DNA of 64,000 nt from JAUVXJ01 sp964433755 (GTDB lineage: Bacteria > Chloroflexota > Anaerolineae > UBA7937 > B3-Chlor): positions 372,001 to 436,000 of the forward strand of contig CAYSSR010000003.1 of the NCBI GenBank assembly GCA_964433755.1, written 5' to 3'. This document shows, piece after piece, positions 1 through 7,683 of the stretch (position 1 is its first letter; each line of letters opens with the position of its first letter). The notes below the pieces were generated by a model. That model saw only the letters and a program-made list of their open reading frames with translations, was not told where the DNA came from and made no database searches. Made by a program: the position numbers and the translations under genes.

Positions 1-31
1 CCGCCATTAGCTACATGCTGAGAGACTGAGG

Positions 32-1084
32 CTAGCCTTCCCAGCCGGTATCGATCGTGCCGTCGATGATCCCCTGCCTGATCTCTTCCAGGTCCGCCAC
101 GATCTCGTCGGGGATCTGCCCCTCATAGTCGTGGTACGGCGCCATACCGACACCGCCGTTATCCAGTGTGCCCACGTAGACACCGCCACCGGCGAAAGTG
201 TCGTCCAGCACAGACTGCACCGTGCCAAACACCGCCATGTCCAAGCGCTTGATGGTAGACGTGATCAGGATGTCCTTCTCGTTCGGCAGCGTGTTGTACT
301 GGTCCACGTCCACGCCGACGCCCCACACCCCGCGCTCCTTGGCCGCCACGAGGCCGCCGTTGCCAGTCTTGCCGCCGATGCCCAAGATCACATCCGCGCC
401 CTCGTCTATCAGCGAGAGCCCTTGGGTCTTGCCCTCGTCCGGGGCTTCGAAGTCACCAACGTAGGTACCGCTGAACCCAACGTCCGTGCCATACTTGTCG
501 TTGTAGTAGGCGATCCCTGAGGTGTGCCCCGCGACGAAGATCTCCACGGTGGGGATTTGCATCCCAGCCACGTAACCTACCGCGGGATCCTCGGGGTCCT
601 TGAGGTCGGCCCAGGCAGCAGCCAGGTAGCCGGTCATGAAGGCCGCCTCGTCAGTGGCGAAGACGATGCCCACCACGTTGGAAATACCTGGGTCGTAGGC
701 GTAGTCAACGATGCCGAATTTGACGTCCGGGTACTGCTCAGCCATCTTGGCTGTAGCGTCGCCCAGGAGATAGCCCACGGTGATGATCAGGTCATAGTCC
801 TGCTCCGCGAACTCGGTGATGTTCTTCTCGTAGTCCGCCTGAGCCTGGCTCTCGATGAACTGGGAGCATACCCCCAGTTGGTCCTGAGCCATAACCAGAC
901 CTTCCCAGGTGTTCTGGTTGAAGCTGGCATCGTCAATCCCACCCACATCGGAGACCATGCCAACCTTCAACGGGCACTCCTCCTCTGGTTCAGTCGGCTC
1001 TGCCGGGGCAGCGGGGCCGCAGGCTGCCACCACCATCGAGAGCGCCATCAGAATGGTCATCGAAAGCAGCATCCACTTCTTCAT
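32..1084 (-). CDS. BMP-family (PnrA-like) substrate-binding lipoprotein of an ABC transporter
   Basis: The 350-residue product begins with a lipoprotein signal peptide ending in a lipobox (VVAACGPA), followed by an acidic Pro/Glu linker and a BMP/Med-type periplasmic-binding fold. The first strand carries KVGMVSDVGGIDDASFNQ, and the core has GYLLGDATAKMAEQYPDVKF and ILGIGGKTGNGGL. In known members (PnrA, Med, BMP) this family binds purine nucleosides outside the cell and passes them to an ABC permease. No permease or ATPase is adjacent on this side; they may lie beyond the window edge. ATG at 1084 was chosen over the GTG one codon upstream because GGAGG lies 6 nt before it. The next gene upstream on the same strand is a deoxynucleoside kinase, which fits nucleoside salvage. 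Substrate is inferred from family and neighbour only. Confidence 0.9.
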   Translation of the reverse strand: MKKWMLLSMTILMALSMVVAACGPAAPAEPTEPEEECPLKVGMVSDVGGIDDASFNQNTWEGLVMAQDQLGVCSQFIESQAQADYEKNITEFAEQDYDLIITVGYLLGDATAKMAEQYPDVKFGIVDYAYDPGISNVVGIVFATDEAAFMTGYLAAAWADLKDPEDPAVGYVAGMQIPTVEIFVAGHTSGIAYYNDKYGTDVGFSGTYVGDFEAPDEGKTQGLSLIDEGADVILGIGGKTGNGGLVAAKERGVWGVGVDVDQYNTLPNEKDILITSTIKRLDMAVFGTVQSVLDDTFAGGGVYVGTLDNGGVGMAPYHDYEGQIPDEIVADLEEIRQGIIDGTIDTGWEG

Positions 1085-1265
1085 CACGTTCCTCCCTTTG
1101 ATAGTAGTCTGTGAATGCGTTGAGAGTGCGTTTCTTCCCGTGGATGGACCACCTCCTTCCCTTCGACCGTTGTTCCCCTGCTCGAACGGGTACCATGCAC
1201 ACCGTCAAACGCATCGTGGCTTACGCGCTTTGTCAACAGGGCAAGCTCTGCAAAGCAACGGTCAC

Positions 1266-1294
1266 ATTCTACCTCATACAGCCACAGATGGCAA
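1266..1294 (-). promoter_or_regulatory. Promoter for the BMP lipoprotein
   Basis: On the minus strand TTGCCA (1294-1289) and TAGAAT (1271-1266) are separated by 17 bp. This would start a leader of about 170 nt before the lipoprotein ATG at 1084, and gives that gene its own promoter, separate from the kinase upstream. Confidence 0.5.
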
Positions 1295-1324
1295 GCTCGG
1301 TCCGGCACACGATCTCCCAGGGCG

Positions 1325-1948
1325 CTACTCACCAATACGGGGACCCACCAGTTCCCAGATCTCCTCGGCGCTCCACGTGCGCGTACCATCAAGCACCACT
1401 GCGTCGGGGTGTTCGAGTAGCCATTGATCGTGCAGGGCCTCGAGTTGGCGCAGGTACTCCACGCTCAGAGTGCTCTCCTCGTGCCTGGCGCGCACTCTGA
1501 CGCGCTCCAGACACACCTCGGCCGGCGTACGGTAATACAAAATGCAGTCAGGCTCCACGCAGTAGTTGGTGGCCAGGAAATCCCATAGTCCGCAATACAC
1601 CTGCCACTCCACGTCGGTCATGCCACCGAGATGGTGGCTATTGCTCGCAAACACGTAGCGGTCGGTGAAAATCGATCTTTCGAGGACCACACGCCGATGA
1701 TTCGTGAGCGCGAGCACCTCTTGCCAGGTCTTGGCTCGCGTAACGAAGGCGGTGATCTGAAAGGTGAAGGCCCAGCGTTCCATGTCGCTGTAGAAAGCAT
1801 CAAGCAGATTGGAGGCGAAGCCATCCTGCCAAGCCTCGACCGGCTCCTCAATGAAGTCGAACAGGCCCGACTCCTTCAAGGTCCTGCCCACGGTGCTCTT
1901 TCCGGCGCCGATGTTGCCCTCGAGTAGTATCATCCTGCGATCCTCCAT
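1325..1948 (-). CDS. Deoxynucleoside kinase (dCK/dGK family)
   Basis: The 207-residue product phosphorylates deoxynucleosides for nucleotide salvage in the cytoplasm. It opens with a P-loop, ILLEGNIGAGKST (residues about 6-18), typical of the dNK/dGK/dCK family. It then shows the EEPVEAW motif that contacts substrate, the family ERSIFTDRYVFA motif (residues about 87-98) and the Arg-rich LID-like segment CLERVRVRARHEE. Length matches bacterial members (200-220). The reading frame is open further upstream, but the start was set at ATG 1948 because AGAGG lies 8 nt before it and the P-loop follows at the usual distance. It sits 240 nt upstream of the BMP lipoprotein on the same strand, suggesting uptake followed by trapping of nucleosides. 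Which deoxynucleoside is preferred cannot be told. Confidence 0.9.
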   Translation of the reverse strand: MEDRRMILLEGNIGAGKSTVGRTLKESGLFDFIEEPVEAWQDGFASNLLDAFYSDMERWAFTFQITAFVTRAKTWQEVLALTNHRRVVLERSIFTDRYVFASNSHHLGGMTDVEWQVYCGLWDFLATNYCVEPDCILYYRTPAEVCLERVRVRARHEESTLSVEYLRQLEALHDQWLLEHPDAVVLDGTRTWSAEEIWELVGPRIGE

Positions 1949-2098
1949 CTCCATCACCTCTTTGTCTGTTGTGTCGGCGCTTTCGACCAATCGCCGGCGC
2001 TGTGCCACCGTTTCCCCTCACCATGTCAGCTTGCCACGGGGCACCAAACACTCCGGCCCCTACTCGCCCTCGGTCCATCCCATAGGGCCACAAACCAG

Positions 2099-2440
2099 TC
2101 ATCCACCCCGCACCAGGCCGCGACGGGCCTCCCAGAGTCGGGGCTGGGCACAATCAAACGGCACCTCATGGAGCCGCCACCAGGGGACGCCCTTGCAGGC
2201 CACCGGCTCGCCGTGGTGTTGGTGGCTCTCTACGTCGAAAACTGACCATCCGGAGGTGGGGAAGAGAGTGCCGACGGTATTCTCGTCTTCTCGGGGCATC
2301 GCCAGAGGCTCCCAGGCGGAGACGGCCCACAGTTGCACCTTGTTGTCCGTGCCGCCGGAGACCAGAGTCTGGATATGGGGAGCGAAAGCGACGCTGGTCA
2401 GAGGACCGTGGTGGGCCGATATGGTGGCCGGCTTCTCCAT
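2099..2440 (-). pseudogene. WD40-repeat remnant
   Basis: From ATG 2440 the minus strand encodes one clear WD40 repeat: ISAHHGPLTSVAFAP, then SGGTDNKVQLWAV (about 2330-2420). The rest of the frame (to 2099) shows no second repeat and has the composition of random translation. WD40 proteins need several repeats to close a propeller, so one repeat in about 113 codons points to a decayed fragment. The ribosome site (GGGAG, far from ATG) is weak. No partner fragments were found in the flanks. Confidence 0.5.
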
Positions 2441-2852
2441 CGAGGTTCGTCGTCTCCCTGAGGACACCTGGCACCAATGGTCATCCGGCGAGAGTGTAGA
2501 ACGGCTAACCCATTCTATCACGAACTGGCTGATGCCGCTAGCGCGCCCCTCTTCAGACCTCACTCCATGAAGGCCATGCGGCCGCTGACTCAAGGAGCGT
2601 ACAGGGGGCAGCCCGCACTCGCGCTCCCGGGCGGCGGCTACGTGGGGCTGGGATACTACAGCATGGGGTCCGGGCCCAGCACCGCAGTAACGCAAACGAT
2701 CCGTGCCTTGCTCCAGCAGCCAAGCGGTATCAGGCGATCCAGTGACAACAGCTTCTGGAGGTTCCACGGCTGAAGAGAGCGAGTGGTAGGCCATCCGAGA
2801 CAGCCGTGCCCTGCGGCTCCAGCCACACCAGTGCAGACTCCTCCAGAGTAGC
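2441..2852. other. Intergenic stretch with no recognisable gene
   Basis: No reading frame here has a ribosome site together with protein-like sequence. It lies between the WD40 remnant and the promoter of the VOC gene, and may be further decayed coding sequence. Confidence 0.4.
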
Positions 2853-2881
2853 TTGCCCTCTCGTTGGCGCAGTGCTATAAT
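2853..2881 (+). promoter_or_regulatory. Promoter for the VOC-family gene
   Basis: TTGCCC (2853-2858), a 17-bp spacer and an extended -10 TGcTATAAT (TG 2873-2874, TATAAT 2876-2881). The predicted start lies about 155 nt before the VOC ATG at 3045. Confidence 0.6.
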
Positions 2882-3044
2882 GCATTGCGCTGGCGCCAAC
2901 TCCCAGGCGAAGGTCATTGCATACCGCCGGGCACCACGCCTCCGCTGCACAGTGGCTCATACTGATTTCGACGCTGAGTTCGCTGCGCTCTGGATGGCGT
3001 TGCTCGACGGAGGGCGCGAGCCACGACCCGACAGGAGGAAGAAG

Positions 3045-3410
3045 ATGCCAAGAGCAATCCACTTCGAGATCTGCGCAGATGATCCGGCCCGGGCAGTCAG
3101 GTTCTATGAGCAGGCCCTTGGCTGGAAGATCAGCAAGTGGAACGGCGCTGGAGACTACTGGCTGATCCAGACCGGAGAGGACGAAGAGGCAGGCATAGAC
3201 GGCGCGATCATGGAACGTGAAGGTGACTGGTCCACCATCAACACCATCAGCGTACCTTCGGTGGACGAGTTCGCCGAGCGTATAGAGCGAGCGGGAGGTC
3301 GAATCGTCTCTCCCAAGCAGACCATCCCTGGGGTGGGTCACCACATGTACTGCGCCGACACAGAAGGCAATGCTTTCGGAATCCTCGAATCCATGCCACC
3401 GACCGAGTGA
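3045..3410 (+). CDS. VOC superfamily (glyoxalase/bleomycin-resistance fold) protein
   Basis: The 121-residue product is one vicinal-oxygen-chelate domain. It starts MPRAIHFEICADDPARAVRF, which gives the first metal-site His (residue 6) and the betaalphabeta module. It ends with HHMYCADTEGNAFGILE, the second module with Glu117 as a possible metal ligand. The middle DYWLIQTGEDEEAGIDGAIM is the usual inter-module segment. Length equals single-domain members. ATG 3045 was chosen because AGGAGG lies just upstream, although the frame stays open further 5'. Members include glyoxalases, dioxygenases and antibiotic-binding proteins, and the substrate cannot be predicted. The gene appears to be transcribed alone from the promoter at 2853. 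Confidence 0.85.
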   Translation: MPRAIHFEICADDPARAVRFYEQALGWKISKWNGAGDYWLIQTGEDEEAGIDGAIMEREGDWSTINTISVPSVDEFAERIERAGGRIVSPKQTIPGVGHHMYCADTEGNAFGILESMPPTE

Positions 3411-3533
3411 GCCGGCCAAGTCACGGGCAAGCGCCCACCAATACCAGCCAGGACCTATCGTAGCACCCGCTGATGTGACCTGGTGGCGGCAAGCTCAATG
3501 GCTTTCCACCGGGTGCCTTGGTGGCAGCGCCAA

Positions 3534-4001
3534 ATGAAGCGAGATGAGTTCGTCAAGAGAGTCGCCGCGATGTGCGGCCCCACGGAGGCGGACGCGGTTC
3601 ACCAGCTAGCCGAGCTGCCTCCGAATCAGCGCTACAGAGCAGCGCAGAAGATGGGCCAGGCTGCGGCCGACTACGGTCTGATGGAATTCCTCTCCTCCTT
3701 GGTTGACGACGACCTCATCGACGAAGTGGCAGCCGTCTTGGAGAAGGGCCGCGACTATGACGACGGTGAGGAACTGTTGAAACGCCTGTGGACCCGTCTG
3801 CTCCTCATGGTGAGCCCCGAGGCCAGAGATGTGCTCTACGCCCACAACCAACTGCGCACAATGCTGGACAGCAGAGCACGGCGAGCACCTGCGACCTCCG
3901 CAAGTAGTGGAGACAGGGCATATCAGAGCGCCCTGAGGAACGCGCGGGCGGTGCTGGCTACCAATGAAGAGCTGGAAGACGATTCCACCGTCACCGCCTG
4001 A
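3534..4001 (+). CDS. Hypothetical protein, helical, unknown function
   Basis: I do not recognise this 155-residue product. It is predicted to be mostly helical and acidic, beginning MKRDEFVKRVAAMCG and containing LDD-type repeats such as SSLVDDDLIDEVAAVLEKG and ELLKRLWTRLLLMVSPEARD. The last 40 residues are low in structure and Ser/Arg/Ala rich. There is no signal peptide or membrane segment. The start is uncertain: ATG 3534 fits the protein-like part, but ATG 3498 and GTG 3483 are also in frame and none has a good ribosome site. It follows the VOC gene by about 120 nt in the same direction, so co-transcription is possible. Codon use resembles its neighbours, which supports a real gene. Confidence 0.5.
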   Translation: MKRDEFVKRVAAMCGPTEADAVHQLAELPPNQRYRAAQKMGQAAADYGLMEFLSSLVDDDLIDEVAAVLEKGRDYDDGEELLKRLWTRLLLMVSPEARDVLYAHNQLRTMLDSRARRAPATSASSGDRAYQSALRNARAVLATNEELEDDSTVTA

Positions 4002-4322
4002 TCGCCTTCGAAACCTGTCACCCCCCATTCGACGGCAACCTTTGTCGAGCGCCGCCGCACCGGAGAACGAGGCAACCGACTGACCCTCCGACCACAAACT
4101 CATCGCGGCTCTCCACGCTCGTCCGAGTCAAGCGAGCGAAGTGGCATCGATCTCCTCGCCTAGCCGTACCCCAGGTATGACTCCGTCCTCTATATGCGTC
4201 CGGCTGTTCACACTCCCCAGCAGGCTCCGTTGGGCGTGGTCTCTCAGCTTTCACCGTGCATGTGGGTAGCTGGCGGCTCCGATCCAATCTGATCCCGGGG
4301 TTGTACCCGTGCCCCACTCAAC
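4002..4322. other. Intergenic stretch, no gene seen
   Basis: No supported gene was found on either strand between the hypothetical protein and the promoter of the uptake operon. Base composition is slightly lower in GC than the surrounding genes. Confidence 0.4.
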
Positions 4323-4351
4323 TTGCGCAAACCTGAGACGAGTGATACAAT
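4323..4351 (+). promoter_or_regulatory. Promoter of the metal-uptake operon
   Basis: TTGCGC (4323-4328), a 17-bp spacer and an extended -10 TGaTACAAT (TG 4343-4344, TACAAT 4346-4351). The predicted start near 4358 is directly followed by the palindrome at 4366-4381 and lies about 350 nt before the first gene. Confidence 0.65.
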
Positions 4352-4365
4352 AGGGACGAGTCACT

Positions 4366-4381
4366 ATGTGAATATTCACAT
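4366..4381. promoter_or_regulatory. Operator-like perfect 16-bp palindrome
   Basis: ATGTGAATATTCACAT reads the same on both strands. It begins 15 bp after the -10 box, just past the predicted transcript start, which is a classic repressor site position. TGAA-TTCA cores resemble sites of ArsR/SmtB-type metal sensors, but no regulator gene is nearby, so the binder is unknown. Confidence 0.55.
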
Positions 4382-4706
4382 TCCGGATAGACTCAACGAG
4401 GTACGCTAACCATTGCCCGTGGACCGCAACCTCAGTACCGGCCCATTGTCGGAGACGAGCACAAAGGTATTCTAGACCATGCCACGTGCCATCTATCCGA
4501 CGATTGAGGACGCAATGAGTCTATGCGGAAGTGACTACTCATTGCGCTCTTGAAGCGGTTGCACGGTGAAAGCTGGTTCCTCAGCCAGGCAGGAGGTGAC
4601 CGTGTTGTAAGCTAGACAAGAACAGCAAACGCAGTTGTTATGACCTAGTAGACGAGCAGTCGACTAGGCACAAGTTCCACTACCGAATCTCTAGGAGGAG
4701 ATTGTT
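4382..4706 (+). ncRNA. Structured 5' leader of the uptake operon, possible riboswitch
   Basis: The long leader holds three separate inverted repeats. Stem 1: CGCAATGAGT (4511-4520) with ACTCATTGCG (4537-4546), 10 perfect pairs. Stem 2: CACGGT (4562-4567) with ACCGTG (4599-4604), enclosing a hairpin CTGGTT-CCTC-AGCCAG (4573-4588). Stem 3: CCTAGT (4644-4649) with ACTAGG (4663-4668), ending 22 nt before the ribosome site AGGAGGAG. I could not match the whole to a known riboswitch: the cobalamin B12 box and its partner motifs are not convincingly present. A novel or divergent metal- or cofactor-sensing RNA is inferred, not shown. Confidence 0.4.
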
Positions 4707-5816
4707 ATGCGCTTCAAAATCCTATCGCTCCTGCTATTTGCCGTCCTGCTGGTGGCGCCAGCCTGTGGGCCGCAGACCACTCCAGCGCCGTCGCCCGCGA
4801 CGTCCGCCCCATCCACCGGGACCATGACCGTGACGGACGCCCTGGGCCGACAGGTGTCCTTCGACACTGTTCCTCAAAGGATTGTTCTGGCCGGGAAAGC
4901 CCTGTTTATGGTCGCGGACGCGATCTACACTTTCCCCGAGGCAGGCAACAGCATTGTGGCCTTGGCCTCAACCGAACAGGGAAACGGGAACTTCATCCCG
5001 ATGATCGACCCCACGTTCGAAGCCAAAATCTCGCTCGACATCGACGCTGGTGCGGAACAGATTGCCGCAGCGCAGCCTGACTGTGTGATCACAAAAAGCA
5101 CCAATGCTGAGAAGTTGGGACCATCTCTGGAAGCCATCGATGTTCCGGTGGTCTACCTTGATTTCGAGACTCCCGAGCAGTACCAACGCGACCTCGCAAC
5201 CCTGGGGCAGCTCTTTCAGAACCCAGATCGTGCCGCCCAAGTTGCGGCTTTCTATCAGGACCGAGTAAACTCCATCGCTGATCGAGTGTCGGGCCTGGAG
5301 GACGACCAGAAACCGCGCACACTGATCTTGTACTATAGTGACAAAGACAATACCGTGGCCTTCAACGTTCCGCCGATGAACTGGATGCAGACCTTGCTGG
5401 TCACCATCGGCGGCGGCGACCCCGTGTGGGAAGATGCCAATCCGGGGAGCGGTTGGACGAAGGTCGGCCTGGAGCAGGTAGCGGCCTGGAACCCAGACGT
5501 GATCTTCATCGTGGCTTACTTCAACCCGATAGACGAGGTTGTCGCAACACTCAAAGCCGACCCGCAGTGGCAAGCCTTGAGCGCCGTGACGAACGACAGG
5601 ATCTATGGCTTTGCGAAGGATGTCTACAGTTGGGACCAGCCTGATAGTCGGTGGATCCTGGGGCTAGCCTGGGTTGCCAGCACGCTACATCCGGATCTCT
5701 TCCCAGATCTCGACATCCAGGAAGAAGCCCAGACCTTCTACAACGAGCTATATGGGATGGATGACGCTTCCTTCGAAGCAAACATCCAACCCTTACTCGC
5801 TGGAGACGTGAACTGA
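4707..5816 (+). CDS. Metal/metal-complex binding lipoprotein of a FecCD-type ABC transporter
   Basis: The 369-residue product has a lipoprotein signal (lipobox VAPACGPQ) and a Pro/Ser/Thr linker. A class III (TroA/BtuF/FepB) binding fold follows, starting MTVTDALGRQVSFDTVPQR, the usual opening of iron-siderophore, heme and cobalamin binding proteins. The long central helix (residues about 170-200) and a second lobe with WNPDVIFIVAYFNP complete it. The segment SWDQPDSRWILGLAW near residue 315 recalls MolA-type oxyanion-binding members from memory. So the ligand could be an iron complex, a corrinoid or molybdate/tungstate. It is the first gene of a four-gene run with an optimal ribosome site (CTAGGAGGAG), and lies 17 nt before the permease. 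Confidence 0.85.
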   Translation: MRFKILSLLLFAVLLVAPACGPQTTPAPSPATSAPSTGTMTVTDALGRQVSFDTVPQRIVLAGKALFMVADAIYTFPEAGNSIVALASTEQGNGNFIPMIDPTFEAKISLDIDAGAEQIAAAQPDCVITKSTNAEKLGPSLEAIDVPVVYLDFETPEQYQRDLATLGQLFQNPDRAAQVAAFYQDRVNSIADRVSGLEDDQKPRTLILYYSDKDNTVAFNVPPMNWMQTLLVTIGGGDPVWEDANPGSGWTKVGLEQVAAWNPDVIFIVAYFNPIDEVVATLKADPQWQALSAVTNDRIYGFAKDVYSWDQPDSRWILGLAWVASTLHPDLFPDLDIQEEAQTFYNELYGMDDASFEANIQPLLAGDVN

Positions 5817-5833
5817 GTCAAAAGGAACCGGCT

Positions 5834-6841
5834 TTGGCTATGGGCGTTTCAAGCAGGACCGCCAGTCATTCCATCCGCTGGCTGGCGGTCCTCGTGCTTG
5901 GCGTGTTCCTCCTCTCGGTCTTTGTGGGGCGCTATCCCCGCCCCGTGTTCCTGCCGCTGGACCGCCTTGCCACCGATGAGTTGGCTCAGCGCCTGGTGTT
6001 CAACCTGCGCGTACCGCGTCTACTCACCGCCATTCTCGTGGGCATGTCCTTGTCTGCCGCCGGCGCCATCTTACAGATGATCTTTGGTAACCCGCTGGTC
6101 GAGCCAGGTTTCCTGGGTGTCTCTCAAGGGGCGTCATTCGGCGCGGCCCTCAGCATCATCTTCGTGAGCAATTCCGCCTGGGCGGTTCAAACCTCGGCTG
6201 CCCTCTTCGCCTTCCTGGGGTTGGGTCTTTCCTACATGATCGCCCGGCGGGTCCGTTTTGGAGGATGGGTGCTGCGGCTGATCCTGGCGGGAATCGCGAT
6301 CTCCGCGTTGTTCTCCTCAGGTTTGGGGGTATTGAAGTACGTGGCCGATCCATTGAGCCAGCTCCCGGAGATTACGTTCTGGCTGCTGGGCGGCTTGTGG
6401 AGCATAACCTGGCCTCAATTGCTGGCTATCCTGCCGGCCGTGCTCATCGGGCTGCTCGTCGCTTACCGCATGCGCTGGCGGCTTAATCTCCTGTCTCTCA
6501 ACGACGAAACCGCCTTCTCGCTGGGTGCCGCGCCGGACCGCGAACGCGCACTGCTTCTGGTCGCAGCGGTCATGGCAACCTCCGCCGTCATTTCGGTGGC
6601 CGGGATGGTAGGCTGGGTGGGCTTGATCATCCCCCACATCGCACGGCGTCTCTTCGGGGCAGATGGCCGCTTCATGCTGCCTGCCTCCATGTTGATCGGG
6701 GCCATTTTCGTCGTCTTGTGCGACGACCTGGCACGGACCCTCTTTCCGGGAGAAATCCCGCTGGGCATTCTTACCTCGTTCGCGGGGGCGGGTGTCTTCC
6801 TCTATCTCATGGTTCGACAGAAGATGACCGTACTACGATGA
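5834..6841 (+). CDS. FecCD/BtuC-type ABC transporter permease
   Basis: The 335-residue integral membrane product matches the FecCD family in length and layout, with about ten membrane segments. Family marks are FNLRVPRLLTAILVGMSLSAAGAILQ near residue 55-80 (short form RVPRLLTAILVG), the GNPLVEPGFLGVSQGASFGA loop, and GWVGLIIPHIARRLFG near residue 258, the coupling helix that meets the ATPase. The start may be TTG 5834 (AAGGA 7 nt upstream) or ATG 5840. It follows the binding protein by 17 nt and overlaps the ATPase gene by 4 nt, so the three form one translationally coupled transporter that works probably as a homodimer. Substrate is set by the binding protein and is not known. Confidence 0.9.
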   Translation: MAMGVSSRTASHSIRWLAVLVLGVFLLSVFVGRYPRPVFLPLDRLATDELAQRLVFNLRVPRLLTAILVGMSLSAAGAILQMIFGNPLVEPGFLGVSQGASFGAALSIIFVSNSAWAVQTSAALFAFLGLGLSYMIARRVRFGGWVLRLILAGIAISALFSSGLGVLKYVADPLSQLPEITFWLLGGLWSITWPQLLAILPAVLIGLLVAYRMRWRLNLLSLNDETAFSLGAAPDRERALLLVAAVMATSAVISVAGMVGWVGLIIPHIARRLFGADGRFMLPASMLIGAIFVVLCDDLARTLFPGEIPLGILTSFAGAGVFLYLMVRQKMTVLR

Positions 6842-7617
6842 GCGAACTCGCTTTGCTAAGGTTCTCGGACATCACCTTCGGCTATCCCGGCGCCGCGCGG
6901 TCGGTGATGGAGAAGCTCGATCTCGAAATCGCCCAGGGAACCGCTACGGCCATCCTTGGTCCAAACGGAGCAGGCAAGACGACACTGCTCCATCTGGCGT
7001 TGGGTTGGCTGAAGCCACACAGCGGGGCCATCGAGCTGGGTGAGCGCTCCTTGAGCTCGCATAGCCGGCGAGAACTGGGTCAGTGGATGGCCCTGGTGCC
7101 TCAAAACGAACATGTCCCGTTTGAGTTCTCGTTGCTGGAATACGTTCTGCTGGGTCGAGCTCCTTACTTGCCCCCCCTGGCTATGCCGAGAGAAGCGGAC
7201 TACCAGGCAGCCTGGGAGGCGCTCAAACGGGTGGGGTTGGACTCGATGAAGGACCGTTCCATTCTCAGCTTGAGCGGCGGCGAGCGCCAGCTACTGCTGA
7301 TCGCCCGAGCCCTGACGCAAGAGCCGCGCCTGCTGCTGCTGGACGAACCTACCTCTCACCTGGACTTGAGCAACAAGGGACGGATGGTACATCTGTTGCG
7401 GGATCTCCAGGCGCAGGGGGCAACCATCCTGTTCACCACTCACGAGCCTGATGTCGCATCGGCGTTGGCCACTCATCTGGTGTTGATGCAAGAAGGGGAG
7501 GTTCTGGAGACGGGTTCACTGGAGCAGGTCTTCACCAGCCACTCGCTGACACGCCTCTATCAACTCCCGGTAGAGGTGAGCATCGTTTCAGGCAGGCGGG
7601 TGGCGCTATGGAGCTAG
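6838..7617 (+). CDS. ABC transporter ATPase of the FecCDE/BtuD type
   Basis: The 259-residue product drives the adjacent permease. It contains Walker A GPNGAGKTT (about residue 42), the Q-loop VPQNEHVPF, the signature LSGGERQLLLIARAL, Walker B LLLLDEPTSHLD and the switch His in TTHEPD. The N-terminal LLRFSDITFGYPG is the A-loop strand with the aromatic residue that stacks on ATP. Length and motif spacing are as in FecE/BtuD. ATG 6838 overlaps the permease stop (ATGA), giving translational coupling. The DUF364 gene follows after 66 nt. Confidence 0.93.
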   Translation: MSELALLRFSDITFGYPGAARSVMEKLDLEIAQGTATAILGPNGAGKTTLLHLALGWLKPHSGAIELGERSLSSHSRRELGQWMALVPQNEHVPFEFSLLEYVLLGRAPYLPPLAMPREADYQAAWEALKRVGLDSMKDRSILSLSGGERQLLLIARALTQEPRLLLLDEPTSHLDLSNKGRMVHLLRDLQAQGATILFTTHEPDVASALATHLVLMQEGEVLETGSLEQVFTSHSLTRLYQLPVEVSIVSGRRVALWS

Positions 7618-7683
7618 CTTTCCACAGAAATCCGTCGTCGGAAACGCCCTGGTGATCTCGGGCTGCCGGGGTCGAGGGATCGC

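Noticed and set aside
4561..4604. Cobalamin riboswitch in the uptake-operon leader
   Set aside because: AGCCAGGCAGGAGG only loosely recalls a B12 box, and the other conserved aptamer segments were not found.
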